Shown here piece by piece: positions 26,211 to 33,701 of a stretch of DNA of 51,540 nucleotides. Under the pieces are notes generated by a model. That model searched no databases and had not been told where the DNA came from. It was given only the letters and a program-made list of their open reading frames with translations. Position 1 is the first letter of the stretch. Each line of letters opens with the position of its first letter. The position numbers and the translations under genes are program-made. The stretch is from CAYYNP01 sp964472545 (GTDB lineage: Bacteria > Planctomycetota > Planctomycetia > Pirellulales > Thermoguttaceae), in NCBI GenBank assembly GCA_964472545.1, contig CAYYNP010000032.1, positions 1-51,540 of the forward strand, in the 5' to 3' direction.

Positions 26211-26240
26211 AGCGTTTCCTCCGTTCGTCGGCCGATTCTT

Positions 26241-26314
26241 CGTTTAGCCGCCGCCGGCACGGCGGTGTGATTCGTGCTTTGGCCTCTCGCCGCCGTGCCG
26301 GCGGCGGCTAAACG
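26241..26314. repeat. HP-B second copy
   Basis: Arms 26241-26264 and 26291-26314 (CGTTTAGCCGCCGCCGG and onward) are perfectly complementary over 24 bases. It lies between the beta-helix and isomerase genes of the same leftward cluster. The loop sequence differs from the copy at 12466. Confidence 0.88.
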
Positions 26315-26335
26315 GCTGAGTGCCATCTGCCGGAC

Positions 26336-28783
26336 TCAAGGGTCGTCCTTCGGCCGCATGCGGACGACAGTCTTCTTCTCGGCCTGATTCCGCCACACGG
26401 TGATCGCCATGGGCTCTCCCTTCGGGTGTTCGCGGAGCCGCTGCAGGAAGTCCTTCACGTTGCCGATTGCCGCGTCGGCCGTCTCGGTCCCCAGCCGCAG
26501 AATGAGGTCGTTCTGCTTCAGCCCCATCCTTGCGGCGTCGGAGTCGGCTTCGACTTGAAGCACCAACACGCCGCGGATCGAATCCATGCCGGTGGCCGAC
26601 TTCTCGCCCTCGGTCTGCATGTTCTTGATCGTTGCGCCGCGGAAATGGGTCTTCATGCTGGCCTTGTGCGGCGAGTTGACCTTGTGCTGGCCCCAGCCGT
26701 GGTTGACCAGGCCGGCCGCTTCGGGCGAGCCCGGCAGGATCGGCGTGCGGGCGATCTTCTTCAGCCGTGGGGAAACCACTCCAAAACCCTCCATGGGGAA
26801 GTTCTCAAAGCCGATCGCCAACGCCGGCGAGTCTTCCTGGAGCCGATAATCTCCCCGCGTCGGATCGACGAACTGCGCATCGCCGGTGATCGACTTCCGG
26901 TCGACGCCGCTGGTTTGCTGCAGCGCAACGGCCGGGCCATTCTCGCCGCCGTCGACGTGCAGGAAGTTTCCGTCGATCGACTCGCCGTATTGCCCGGCAC
27001 GCATGCCGGCCGGGGCGTAGGTCGCGAAGACGATATTCCGCCGAAAGGCCGTGTCGCAATTGGCGTACCAGACGTGTGGATGGAACGTGTTGTCGACCAT
27101 CACGTTGTTCTGCACCACCCGATGAAAGCCCTCGCGAAGCTTGATCCCGCCGCTGAGGCAGAGGTTGTTCTCGATCACGTAGTTGCTCGAGCCGTCGTCC
27201 AGGTCGATGTCCCAGCCTAAGTCGCAGCGCCAGCGGTTGTGGCGGAGGTAGGTCGTCTTGTGGGCGTCCCACTTGGCCATGTCGGGATGGACCTTACGCC
27301 ACTCTTCGGTCTGTCCGCGGTTGGAGTGCCAGAAGCGGTCGCGGCCCCAGGAGTTGAACGAGCCGTGGTCGCCGGTCTCCTTGACCGTGTCGAAGACGTC
27401 GCAATGTTCGATCACGTGCCCGCCGAAGGCCCCGTCGCAGATGTTGATCCCCGCCCGGGGAACGTCGTAGATCGTGCAGCTCTCGACGGTGATCTCTTCG
27501 GCCATGCAGATATTCACGCCGGCGGTTTGTTTCTCGAAGCGTCCGTTGCGCGTCAGCAGGCAATCGTGGACGCGGCAACGGGCCGGGTAGTTGGGCGTCT
27601 TGGGGCCGGGCGTGCGATCCATCGCCTCGAGCGTCTGCTTCTGGTGATACTCGAACAGCGGCGAGCGCAGCGCCTTGGGATCGCCCACAAAACAGATCGA
27701 ACTGGCCCCGGCGTCGCGGATCTCGCAACCGGTGATTTCGATCCGGCGGTTGTAGTTGTTTACAAACACGGCGTTGCTGCCCACTTGATAGATCGACAGG
27801 TCCACAAGTTGGCAGTCCTCGGCCCCGTCGATCATCACGGCCCCGCCGCGCCAGGTCGTCCAGTCGCTCCGCAACAGCGGCTCCTTGTTTTGCATGAACG
27901 TGCGGGCGGTGTGGGTGAGCGTAAGCCCCTTGAGTTGCACGAAGCGCACCGGCCGCTCGGCCGAGCCGCGAAACTCGAAGAGTTGCTCAAGCCGCACGGC
28001 CTCGATCTTCGCCCGATTCGGGTCGATCCCCACGGGCGGATAGAAGTAGAGCACGTGTTCTTTGCGATCGAAGAACCACTCGCCCGGGGCGTCGAGTTCC
28101 TCGAAGATGTTCTCCACGAAACGGTGCTGCCCATGCGGCGACGACTTGCGGTTGTTCTGCCAGCCGCCTTCGTATTGCGGATTGCCGTTTGTGTCTTTGC
28201 CGGTGATCAGGTAGTGCATGTCGCCCCAATGGGCGCCGTGCATGGCGTGGAAGTAGCCGCCGGCGGGGTCTTTCCAACGGGCGGCGCGCGCCGGGCTGAT
28301 GCAGTCGGCCGCGTAGCCGTCGAAGTACTGGGCCTTGGGATCGAAGTTCGGATACCGGGCCATCGATTGCCGGCGGCCGTTGCAGAAGAGTTGATCGGTG
28401 GTGAAGCCCGGCGGCACCTCGGCCTGCATGATGCCGTCGCGGTAAGGCGTCCACTTGAGGTCCACCTTCATGCCGCCGCTGATCACGGGCCGCTCGCCGG
28501 GAACGGCGGCGAAGATCAAAGGCGCGTTCTCCGTGCGGGAGTCTTCCGCGGTAAAGACGACCGGCTCGCCGAGGTAATACGTCCCGCCGCGGAAACAGAC
28601 GGTGACCGGTTCTCCGCGGTATTCCCGGGCCGCGTCGCGGGCGGCGGCGATCGTGGCCAGCGGGGTCTTGCGAGTGCCCGTGTTGGCGTCGTTGCCGTCG
28701 GGGGCGACGTAGAGTTCGACGGCGAAGAGCGGGTTCCACGACAGGATCAGACAAACGACTAATGCGGCGAGGGTGGTCTTCAT
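26336..28783 (-). CDS. Secreted right-handed beta-helix protein with C-terminal PDZ domain
   Basis: The protein has 815 residues. The signal peptide (MKTTLAALVVCLILSWNPLF) decides the start at 28783. Next comes ELYVAPDGNDANTGTRKTPL, the hallmark opening of pectate-lyase-like and other beta-helix polysaccharide enzymes. Asn-rich coils follow over about residues 300-640 (HNRWRCDLGWDIDLDDGSSN, VIENNLCLSGG). The last roughly 90 residues (GVLVLQVEADSDAARMGLKQ, NDLILRLG) form a PDZ domain, which is unusual on a beta-helix protein and may recruit a peptide or protein partner. A lyase or hydrolase role on polyuronate or sulfated glycan is likely from context; catalytic residues are not assigned. Confidence 0.82.
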   Translation of the reverse strand: MKTTLAALVVCLILSWNPLFAVELYVAPDGNDANTGTRKTPLATIAAARDAAREYRGEPVTVCFRGGTYYLGEPVVFTAEDSRTENAPLIFAAVPGERPVISGGMKVDLKWTPYRDGIMQAEVPPGFTTDQLFCNGRRQSMARYPNFDPKAQYFDGYAADCISPARAARWKDPAGGYFHAMHGAHWGDMHYLITGKDTNGNPQYEGGWQNNRKSSPHGQHRFVENIFEELDAPGEWFFDRKEHVLYFYPPVGIDPNRAKIEAVRLEQLFEFRGSAERPVRFVQLKGLTLTHTARTFMQNKEPLLRSDWTTWRGGAVMIDGAEDCQLVDLSIYQVGSNAVFVNNYNRRIEITGCEIRDAGASSICFVGDPKALRSPLFEYHQKQTLEAMDRTPGPKTPNYPARCRVHDCLLTRNGRFEKQTAGVNICMAEEITVESCTIYDVPRAGINICDGAFGGHVIEHCDVFDTVKETGDHGSFNSWGRDRFWHSNRGQTEEWRKVHPDMAKWDAHKTTYLRHNRWRCDLGWDIDLDDGSSNYVIENNLCLSGGIKLREGFHRVVQNNVMVDNTFHPHVWYANCDTAFRRNIVFATYAPAGMRAGQYGESIDGNFLHVDGGENGPAVALQQTSGVDRKSITGDAQFVDPTRGDYRLQEDSPALAIGFENFPMEGFGVVSPRLKKIARTPILPGSPEAAGLVNHGWGQHKVNSPHKASMKTHFRGATIKNMQTEGEKSATGMDSIRGVLVLQVEADSDAARMGLKQNDLILRLGTETADAAIGNVKDFLQRLREHPKGEPMAITVWRNQAEKKTVVRMRPKDDP

Positions 28784-28814
28784 GAAAATCCGTCCCGTAA
28801 TCTGAGTTTCTGTT

Positions 28815-31085
28815 TCACTCACGCGCTGCGCGCTCGGCAATCTCCACGTCCTTCTTCACGTCCTCCAGCAACGCCGTCCACTCCGTCCGCCGGGTGCGGG
28901 CCAGAAGCTGCGGGTGGTATTGCGACGAGGCAACCTCAGCATAATCGCGCCAATTCCCCACGGCCGCCCGCAGATGCTCGACGGCCGCCCGCTTGCTCCG
29001 GAGCGAGCCCGTCTTGCGATAAGTGTGCAACTCCACCGCCCCGAGGGTCTTTTCGCTGTAGTAATGTCCCAAGTGGGCCATCGCCCGGATATCGGCCAAC
29101 GTGCGGCGCAACTCCTTGCTCGGCTCGCGCGTATACTGCAAGAGCATCACCAAACCGGCCAGCGTATCGTCGGCATGGCGGCCGAGGTTCTCGGCCACCC
29201 GGATTGGCGTGATCTCGGAGTCGAACGCTTCCCCAGCCAGTTTGCGATCGACGTACTCGCCGATCGAGAGGATGCCGCTTTCGTCCATCGGCTCGTTGTC
29301 AATAAAGTCGTCGACGGTATGAAAACCCTTGCGCATGTCGGAGCAGATCTCGACCGCCCACATAAAGTCCCAGTCGCGCCAATGGAACCGCGTAACCTGC
29401 GGGATGATCTTCGACGCCTCCGCCCAGGTGGCGTAGAGATACGGCCCGGAAGTCTCCGGGAATCGGGCTGCGAGGACCCGCTCGAAAAACTCCGCCCGCA
29501 GCCGAGGGTTATAGCCCAGGCGGCCCCAGAGCATGAAGTTGTACCAGTGCTTGTCGATTTCCAGTTGCCTGGGCGAGTCGGGCTCGGTGCTGGTATGCTC
29601 CACCCCCCACACGTAACCGTCGGAGCCCATGTGATAGCCGGCCGTAAGCTCCTTCGGCGGCAGGTTCCACAGGAACGACCGCACGTAGTCCGGGTCGCCC
29701 CAGCGGAAGTTGAAGATGTCGTCGTTGCGGAGGTTCCACCAGCAACGGACGTTGTGCGGCCGCATCTCCTCGCAAAGCTCCCGGCTAAACGGCGGCTTCG
29801 GCGAGGAATACATGTGTGCCCGGGCGTACTTGAAACCGAGTTCGAACGTGTCCGGATACTTCGAGCCGAAGTCGTCCATCACCCCGCCGACGCCCGTCTG
29901 CCAAACGCGATGCAGGAAGCGGACCTCTCGATCGGGCTGCTTCCGCTTGGCGTCGAGCACGCCCTGGCCGTAGGCGGCCCAGAGCCATTTCTCTTTGGCG
30001 AACTGGTCGTCGCGGTTCTTCATGTTCTCGCCGGCCGTAACACCGATGCCGGCCAGATCGGGATAGGTCAGGATGCACTGGGCGACGCACTCCCGCAGAT
30101 AGGCGATCGTGGTCGGATTGTCCTGGTCGTTAGTGATGCCGTACTTGCCCTGCGTGCCGTTGGTCAACACGTTCCAGGTGATGAAGTAGACGTCGATGCC
30201 GCGGTCTTTGGCGTGCCGCATCACGCGGCGCCAGAAGGCGATCTTCTCGCCGATCGTCATCCGCCGGGCGACCTGCAGATGCTCAAACACCTCGGGATAG
30301 ACGTGCTGCGGATCGCGCCACGCCCCGCCGCGGTAGGTGGGCTTCAGCGTCGTGGTGCAAACGTCGTCCAAGGCCACGTCCGGGTAGTTCGGACACTTCA
30401 CGATCGACGGAAACGGGTGCGGGTTCCAGAGCGTGAGCGTGTTGTATCGATGCCGGGCCATGCGGTCGAGGAACTTCTGCCAGAAGCCGAAGTCCCACAT
30501 GTGGACGTAGTTCTTCTGTGCCGCGTCGCCCGTGTCGTCGTAGCTGGGCGTGCGGACGTCCAGGGGGATGTTGAACTTGATGCCGCGTCGCGGGAGGTAC
30601 GGCTCTTGTCTCGTCGGGCGGACGGCGTCGAGCCCCTGGTGGATTCGCACGGCTTCGGCCAGGTGCATTCCGGCGTACATCGCCCCGGCCGGATCGGCTC
30701 CGAGGAGCCAGTAGGTGGTCGTGCCGTCGTGCGTGGTCTTGCGGATTTCGTAGCCCTGTTCGGCGAGCGGTTCGACGGCGGCAGCCTTATCCTGTTTCAG
30801 CCGCTCGGACACGGCCGGAAGATTGGCCACCGCCAGTACGATTCGCAGCGACTCGCGGACGTCGGACATTCGATCCAACGGTGCCGCGGCGACGGTGACC
30901 TTGAGCGCTTGCAGCGATCGGCGAACATCTGCGGCGGCAAACGCGATCTGGGGAATCGATGCGTCGTGAACGATCACCGCCGACGGGCGGGTGGGTTCGG
31001 CGGCCGGCAGTTGAAGAAACTCCGCCGGGACTATCACCGAGACGAGCACGCCGAGTAGCAGCGGGGGCCGGAGTGTGGCGCGCAT
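28815..31085 (-). CDS. Secreted GH67/GH20-like glycosidase
   Basis: The protein has 756 residues with signal peptide (LRPPLLLGVLVSVIVPAEFL). The N-terminal domain of about 130 residues (SAVIVHDASIPQIAFAAADV) looks like the small alpha/beta domain that precedes the barrel in alpha-glucuronidases (GH67) and hexosaminidases (GH20). The barrel then follows, with RRGIKFNIPLDVRTPSYDD, YNTLTLWNPHPFP, IDVYFITWNVL and GIGVTAGENM, the last being a possible acid/base region. The assignment within these clans is tentative. It is the first gene of a leftward cluster and is separated from the beta-helix gene by 31 bases. AGAA/GGAG lies upstream of the ATG. Confidence 0.65.
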   Translation of the reverse strand: MRATLRPPLLLGVLVSVIVPAEFLQLPAAEPTRPSAVIVHDASIPQIAFAAADVRRSLQALKVTVAAAPLDRMSDVRESLRIVLAVANLPAVSERLKQDKAAAVEPLAEQGYEIRKTTHDGTTTYWLLGADPAGAMYAGMHLAEAVRIHQGLDAVRPTRQEPYLPRRGIKFNIPLDVRTPSYDDTGDAAQKNYVHMWDFGFWQKFLDRMARHRYNTLTLWNPHPFPSIVKCPNYPDVALDDVCTTTLKPTYRGGAWRDPQHVYPEVFEHLQVARRMTIGEKIAFWRRVMRHAKDRGIDVYFITWNVLTNGTQGKYGITNDQDNPTTIAYLRECVAQCILTYPDLAGIGVTAGENMKNRDDQFAKEKWLWAAYGQGVLDAKRKQPDREVRFLHRVWQTGVGGVMDDFGSKYPDTFELGFKYARAHMYSSPKPPFSRELCEEMRPHNVRCWWNLRNDDIFNFRWGDPDYVRSFLWNLPPKELTAGYHMGSDGYVWGVEHTSTEPDSPRQLEIDKHWYNFMLWGRLGYNPRLRAEFFERVLAARFPETSGPYLYATWAEASKIIPQVTRFHWRDWDFMWAVEICSDMRKGFHTVDDFIDNEPMDESGILSIGEYVDRKLAGEAFDSEITPIRVAENLGRHADDTLAGLVMLLQYTREPSKELRRTLADIRAMAHLGHYYSEKTLGAVELHTYRKTGSLRSKRAAVEHLRAAVGNWRDYAEVASSQYHPQLLARTRRTEWTALLEDVKKDVEIAERAARE

Positions 31086-31136
31086 GTCGAAGTTCTCCGG
31101 TGAATTGTCGCGAGTGGAGCAGACACTACGGAGAAC

Positions 31137-31165
31137 ACTCTAGCATTGCACGGTCACCGCTGCAA
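31137..31165 (-). promoter_or_regulatory. Candidate promoter for the leftward glycan cluster
   Basis: On the minus strand TTGCAG (31165-31160), a 17-base spacer and TAGAGT (31142-31137) precede the ATG at 31085 by 51 bases. Confidence 0.45.
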
Positions 31166-31192
31166 GTCGCGTCAAGACGGGCCCCCGCTACC

Positions 31193-31230
31193 AAGAAAAG
31201 AGGACCGCCGGGGATGAGCCCGGCGGCCCT
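31193..31230 (-). terminator. Rho-independent terminator of the EF-hand gene
   Basis: Read on the minus strand, a GC-rich stem (GGCCGCCGGG paired with CCCGGCGGTCC, loop about 5 bases) is followed by CTCTTTTCTT. It lies about 75 bases after the stop of the EF-hand gene. It also insulates that gene from the divergent-facing promoter of the glycan cluster. Confidence 0.75.
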
Positions 31231-31303
31231 GAGCGTGCGAGAATCCTCCGACCAACGAAAGGCTGCCAGTCACCCTTCGTCGCGTGATTTCGCCGACGCG
31301 TTT

Positions 31304-31639
31304 CTAGTGGTCGTGTTTCTCTTCCTTCTCGCTCTTTTCCCTCTCGGCGTGGCGCTTCTTGATGGCCGCGGCGAACTCTTTGATGCAGACGCCGCCGTCC
31401 TTGTTGGTGTCGGCACTCTCGACGATCTTCTTGGCCCTGGCCTCGTCGATTCGCGGCGACTTGGCCAGTTCCTCGGCGGTCAGCTTGCCGTCTTCGTCGG
31501 CGTCGAGCTTCTTGAAGATCTGCTTCAGGTCGGGGCGCTTGCGTTCTTGCTTTTCTCCGTCATCGGCGGCAACGGCCGAACCCACGGCCACCACACCCAT
31601 CACGGCGACGACCAACAGGACGGTCCACAACTTCGACAT
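31304..31639 (-). CDS. Small exported EF-hand protein
   Basis: This 111-residue protein has a signal peptide (WTVLLVVAVMGVVAVGSAVA) and two canonical calcium-binding loops, DADEDGKLTAEE (residues 46-57) and DTNKDGGVCIKE (77-88), separated by a helix as in an EF-hand pair. The tail is highly charged and ends in HDH. ATG 31639 has GGAG 7 bases upstream. It is monocistronic, with its own terminator downstream. A periplasmic Ca-binding or signalling role is likely; the partner is unknown. Confidence 0.85.
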   Translation of the reverse strand: MSKLWTVLLVVAVMGVVAVGSAVAADDGEKQERKRPDLKQIFKKLDADEDGKLTAEELAKSPRIDEARAKKIVESADTNKDGGVCIKEFAAAIKKRHAEREKSEKEEKHDH

Positions 31640-31764
31640 ACTTGTTCTCCCAATAGATGAACATCTCGATCCACGGCCGGCGGCACCTGGACGTTCTTGG
31701 GCGCATACCATCACCGGTCGGGCTACGGCGATTAAACCCCGACCGGCCGGGGAGGTTTCGCCGC

Positions 31765-33630
31765 CTACGCGGAATCGTCCAAGATGGCCCCACAGCGGCG
31801 GAAATGCAGGCCCTGGTTGGGGTGGAGTATAGCCCCCCGGAGGTCGACCAGGTAGAAATCGACGTCCTCGATCTTGGCCCCACGAAGATCGGCTCCGCAG
31901 AGATTGGCGTGGCGGATCTCCTCCGGCCGCTTGTAGTGCTGTTGGGAGAATTCGTCGGTGTAGAACCCGGTCCGCGAGCCTTCCGAAGCGATCGGGCTGC
32001 CGACCAGCCCGCTGCGGGAGGTGCCCATGTGAAAGGTGCATCGTGCCAGGTCGGCCTCGCGAAGGTCGGCGTGTTCCCACTGGATCTCGGCCAGGCGGGC
32101 GCCGACCAGATTCGCGTTGCGGAAGTTGCCGTGCGGCATGAACGAGCCGGTCAGGTCCGCGCGTCGCAGCGTGGTGCGCTCGAAATCCGCGTTGGGGAGG
32201 CGAAGGAACTCCAAGCGCGAATCCGATAGTAACGTTCCGTGCAGGCGGGCGCCTTCGAGCGAGGCTTCGGTGAGGTTGGCCTCGAACATCACGGCTTCCT
32301 CCAGGTTGGCGTTGGTGAAGTCCGCCGTGCCGAAGGTGGCGTTGGTGAAATCGGAGAACTTCAGATCGGCACCGCACAAGCGGCAGCCCAAGAGATCGGC
32401 TTCCTGAAATCCGGCTTGGACCAAGCGGGCGCCGTCGAGATTCGCCTCCTTGAAGCTGGCCCCACCGAAAAAGGCCTCCTCGCCGAGGGCACTAGAGAGG
32501 TCGGCGTGGGAGAAGTCTGCGCTCTCGGCGCACAACCTGCTGAGAGAGGCATCGCGCAGGCAGGCGTGGCGGAGACGCGCATTGACAACTCGCGCGCCGT
32601 CCAGATTGGCGCCCGTCAGATTCGCCGCGGTCAGATCGGCGCGAGAGAACTCCAATTTGGAGAGATTCGCACCGGGCCACGAGGCGCCCTCCAAGTGGGC
32701 CCTCTTCAAACACGGCCGCGGCCGGCGTCCGGGCACCCAGTCGACCCCCGTCCCATGCAAGATGCTGGCCGCCATGGCGTGGCAGTGATGCTTCTTGGTC
32801 GACAGTAACGTGCGCAGCCGATCGATCGCCGCTGCGTTCCCGGCGATCACTTCGGCGGTTGCCGAGATGACGTCTCGTGGCAGGGGCAACACGAGCGCCG
32901 ACGTGTCGACTTTGCCAGCCAGCGTCCCGGCTATGTGTTCGGCGGCCAACAGAACCTTGACGGCGCGATGACGAGCCAGTCGCAACGCCCGAGGATCGCA
33001 GCCGGCAATATGGAACACGAGACGATACTTGGCGGTGGCGGAGTCGGTATCGCATAGCGCTCGCAGGCAGTATTGGGCGGCAACGTCGCGGTGTGCTTGC
33101 TCCGGGAGCTTCGCCCGCACGGCACCCAGCAAGGCGCATCGGACGTCGCGCACCGACGGGTCTTCGGCCATGCGATCCAACACGATACACCACAACTGAG
33201 GGGCTCCCCCGAGACGGTGCCGATCGTCGGCCCCATCCAATCGGCGCATCACCGAGCGGCATTGCTGCGGATGGGCGGCCAGCAGATACTCGATCAACTC
33301 GTCGTTGCCCCACCACGCCAGTTGAAAGCTCCGCCGGTCGATTGCCGAACGGGGGATCGCAGTGGAGTAGACCACCAGACGCGTGGCGGCCTGCGTCATC
33401 ACTTCGCCGGTGGTTGGCTCGTCCAAGAAGACGGCGTCGACGCCCGGCGGCTGGACGGCGGCCAGATGGCCCAGTGCCGTGGTCTTGCCCGCGCCGGGGC
33501 CTCCCACGATCTCGATGCCCCCCTGCGCGAGACGTTCGCCATACAGAAACGCTGCGTCCAACGGCAGCACGTCGCCCGTCTCCGGCGAGAGAACGCGTGG
33601 CGTGACCGCTGCGATTTCGGCGCGGATCAT
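31765..33630 (-). CDS. P-loop NTPase fused to pentapeptide repeats
   Basis: The protein has 621 residues. Near the N-terminus is a Walker A motif, GGPGAGKTTALGHL (about residues 43-56), followed 20 residues later by AVFLDEP, a Walker B-like strand. A helical region of about 190 residues follows. From about residue 310 to the end come pentapeptide repeats of the A(D/N)LxxA type (ADLTAANLTGANLDGARVVN, ADFTNANLEEAV), which fold as a right-handed beta-helix. There is no signal peptide, so it is cytoplasmic. The architecture recalls signalling or STAND-like NTPases, but NACHT-specific motifs are not evident. ATG 33630 is chosen because GGAG is 7 bases upstream; ATG 33684 lacks one and lies in a palindrome. 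Confidence 0.82.
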   Translation of the reverse strand: MIRAEIAAVTPRVLSPETGDVLPLDAAFLYGERLAQGGIEIVGGPGAGKTTALGHLAAVQPPGVDAVFLDEPTTGEVMTQAATRLVVYSTAIPRSAIDRRSFQLAWWGNDELIEYLLAAHPQQCRSVMRRLDGADDRHRLGGAPQLWCIVLDRMAEDPSVRDVRCALLGAVRAKLPEQAHRDVAAQYCLRALCDTDSATAKYRLVFHIAGCDPRALRLARHRAVKVLLAAEHIAGTLAGKVDTSALVLPLPRDVISATAEVIAGNAAAIDRLRTLLSTKKHHCHAMAASILHGTGVDWVPGRRPRPCLKRAHLEGASWPGANLSKLEFSRADLTAANLTGANLDGARVVNARLRHACLRDASLSRLCAESADFSHADLSSALGEEAFFGGASFKEANLDGARLVQAGFQEADLLGCRLCGADLKFSDFTNATFGTADFTNANLEEAVMFEANLTEASLEGARLHGTLLSDSRLEFLRLPNADFERTTLRRADLTGSFMPHGNFRNANLVGARLAEIQWEHADLREADLARCTFHMGTSRSGLVGSPIASEGSRTGFYTDEFSQQHYKRPEEIRHANLCGADLRGAKIEDVDFYLVDLRGAILHPNQGLHFRRCGAILDDSA

Positions 33631-33667
33631 CGGGAACTCCGCTGCTCCAGACCGATGGGAGGGCCGA

Positions 33668-33692
33668 CGAGTATCATCTTCCATGATACTCG
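33668..33692. promoter_or_regulatory. Perfect 10-bp palindrome, possible operator
   Basis: CGAGTATCAT and ATGATACTCG are perfect inverted repeats with a 5-base centre, 38 bases upstream of the P-loop/pentapeptide gene. The size and position suit a dimeric repressor site. There is no T-run after it. Confidence 0.45.
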
Positions 33693-33701
33693 GATCGATG
33701 G

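Noticed and set aside
28914..31058. Long plus-strand frame opposite the GH67/GH20-like gene
   Set aside because: Same antisense composition; the minus-strand protein has a signal peptide and domain structure.
31765..33630. Qnr-type quinolone-protection protein
   Set aside because: Qnr proteins are about 220 residues of pure pentapeptide repeats; this one is three times longer and has an NTPase module.
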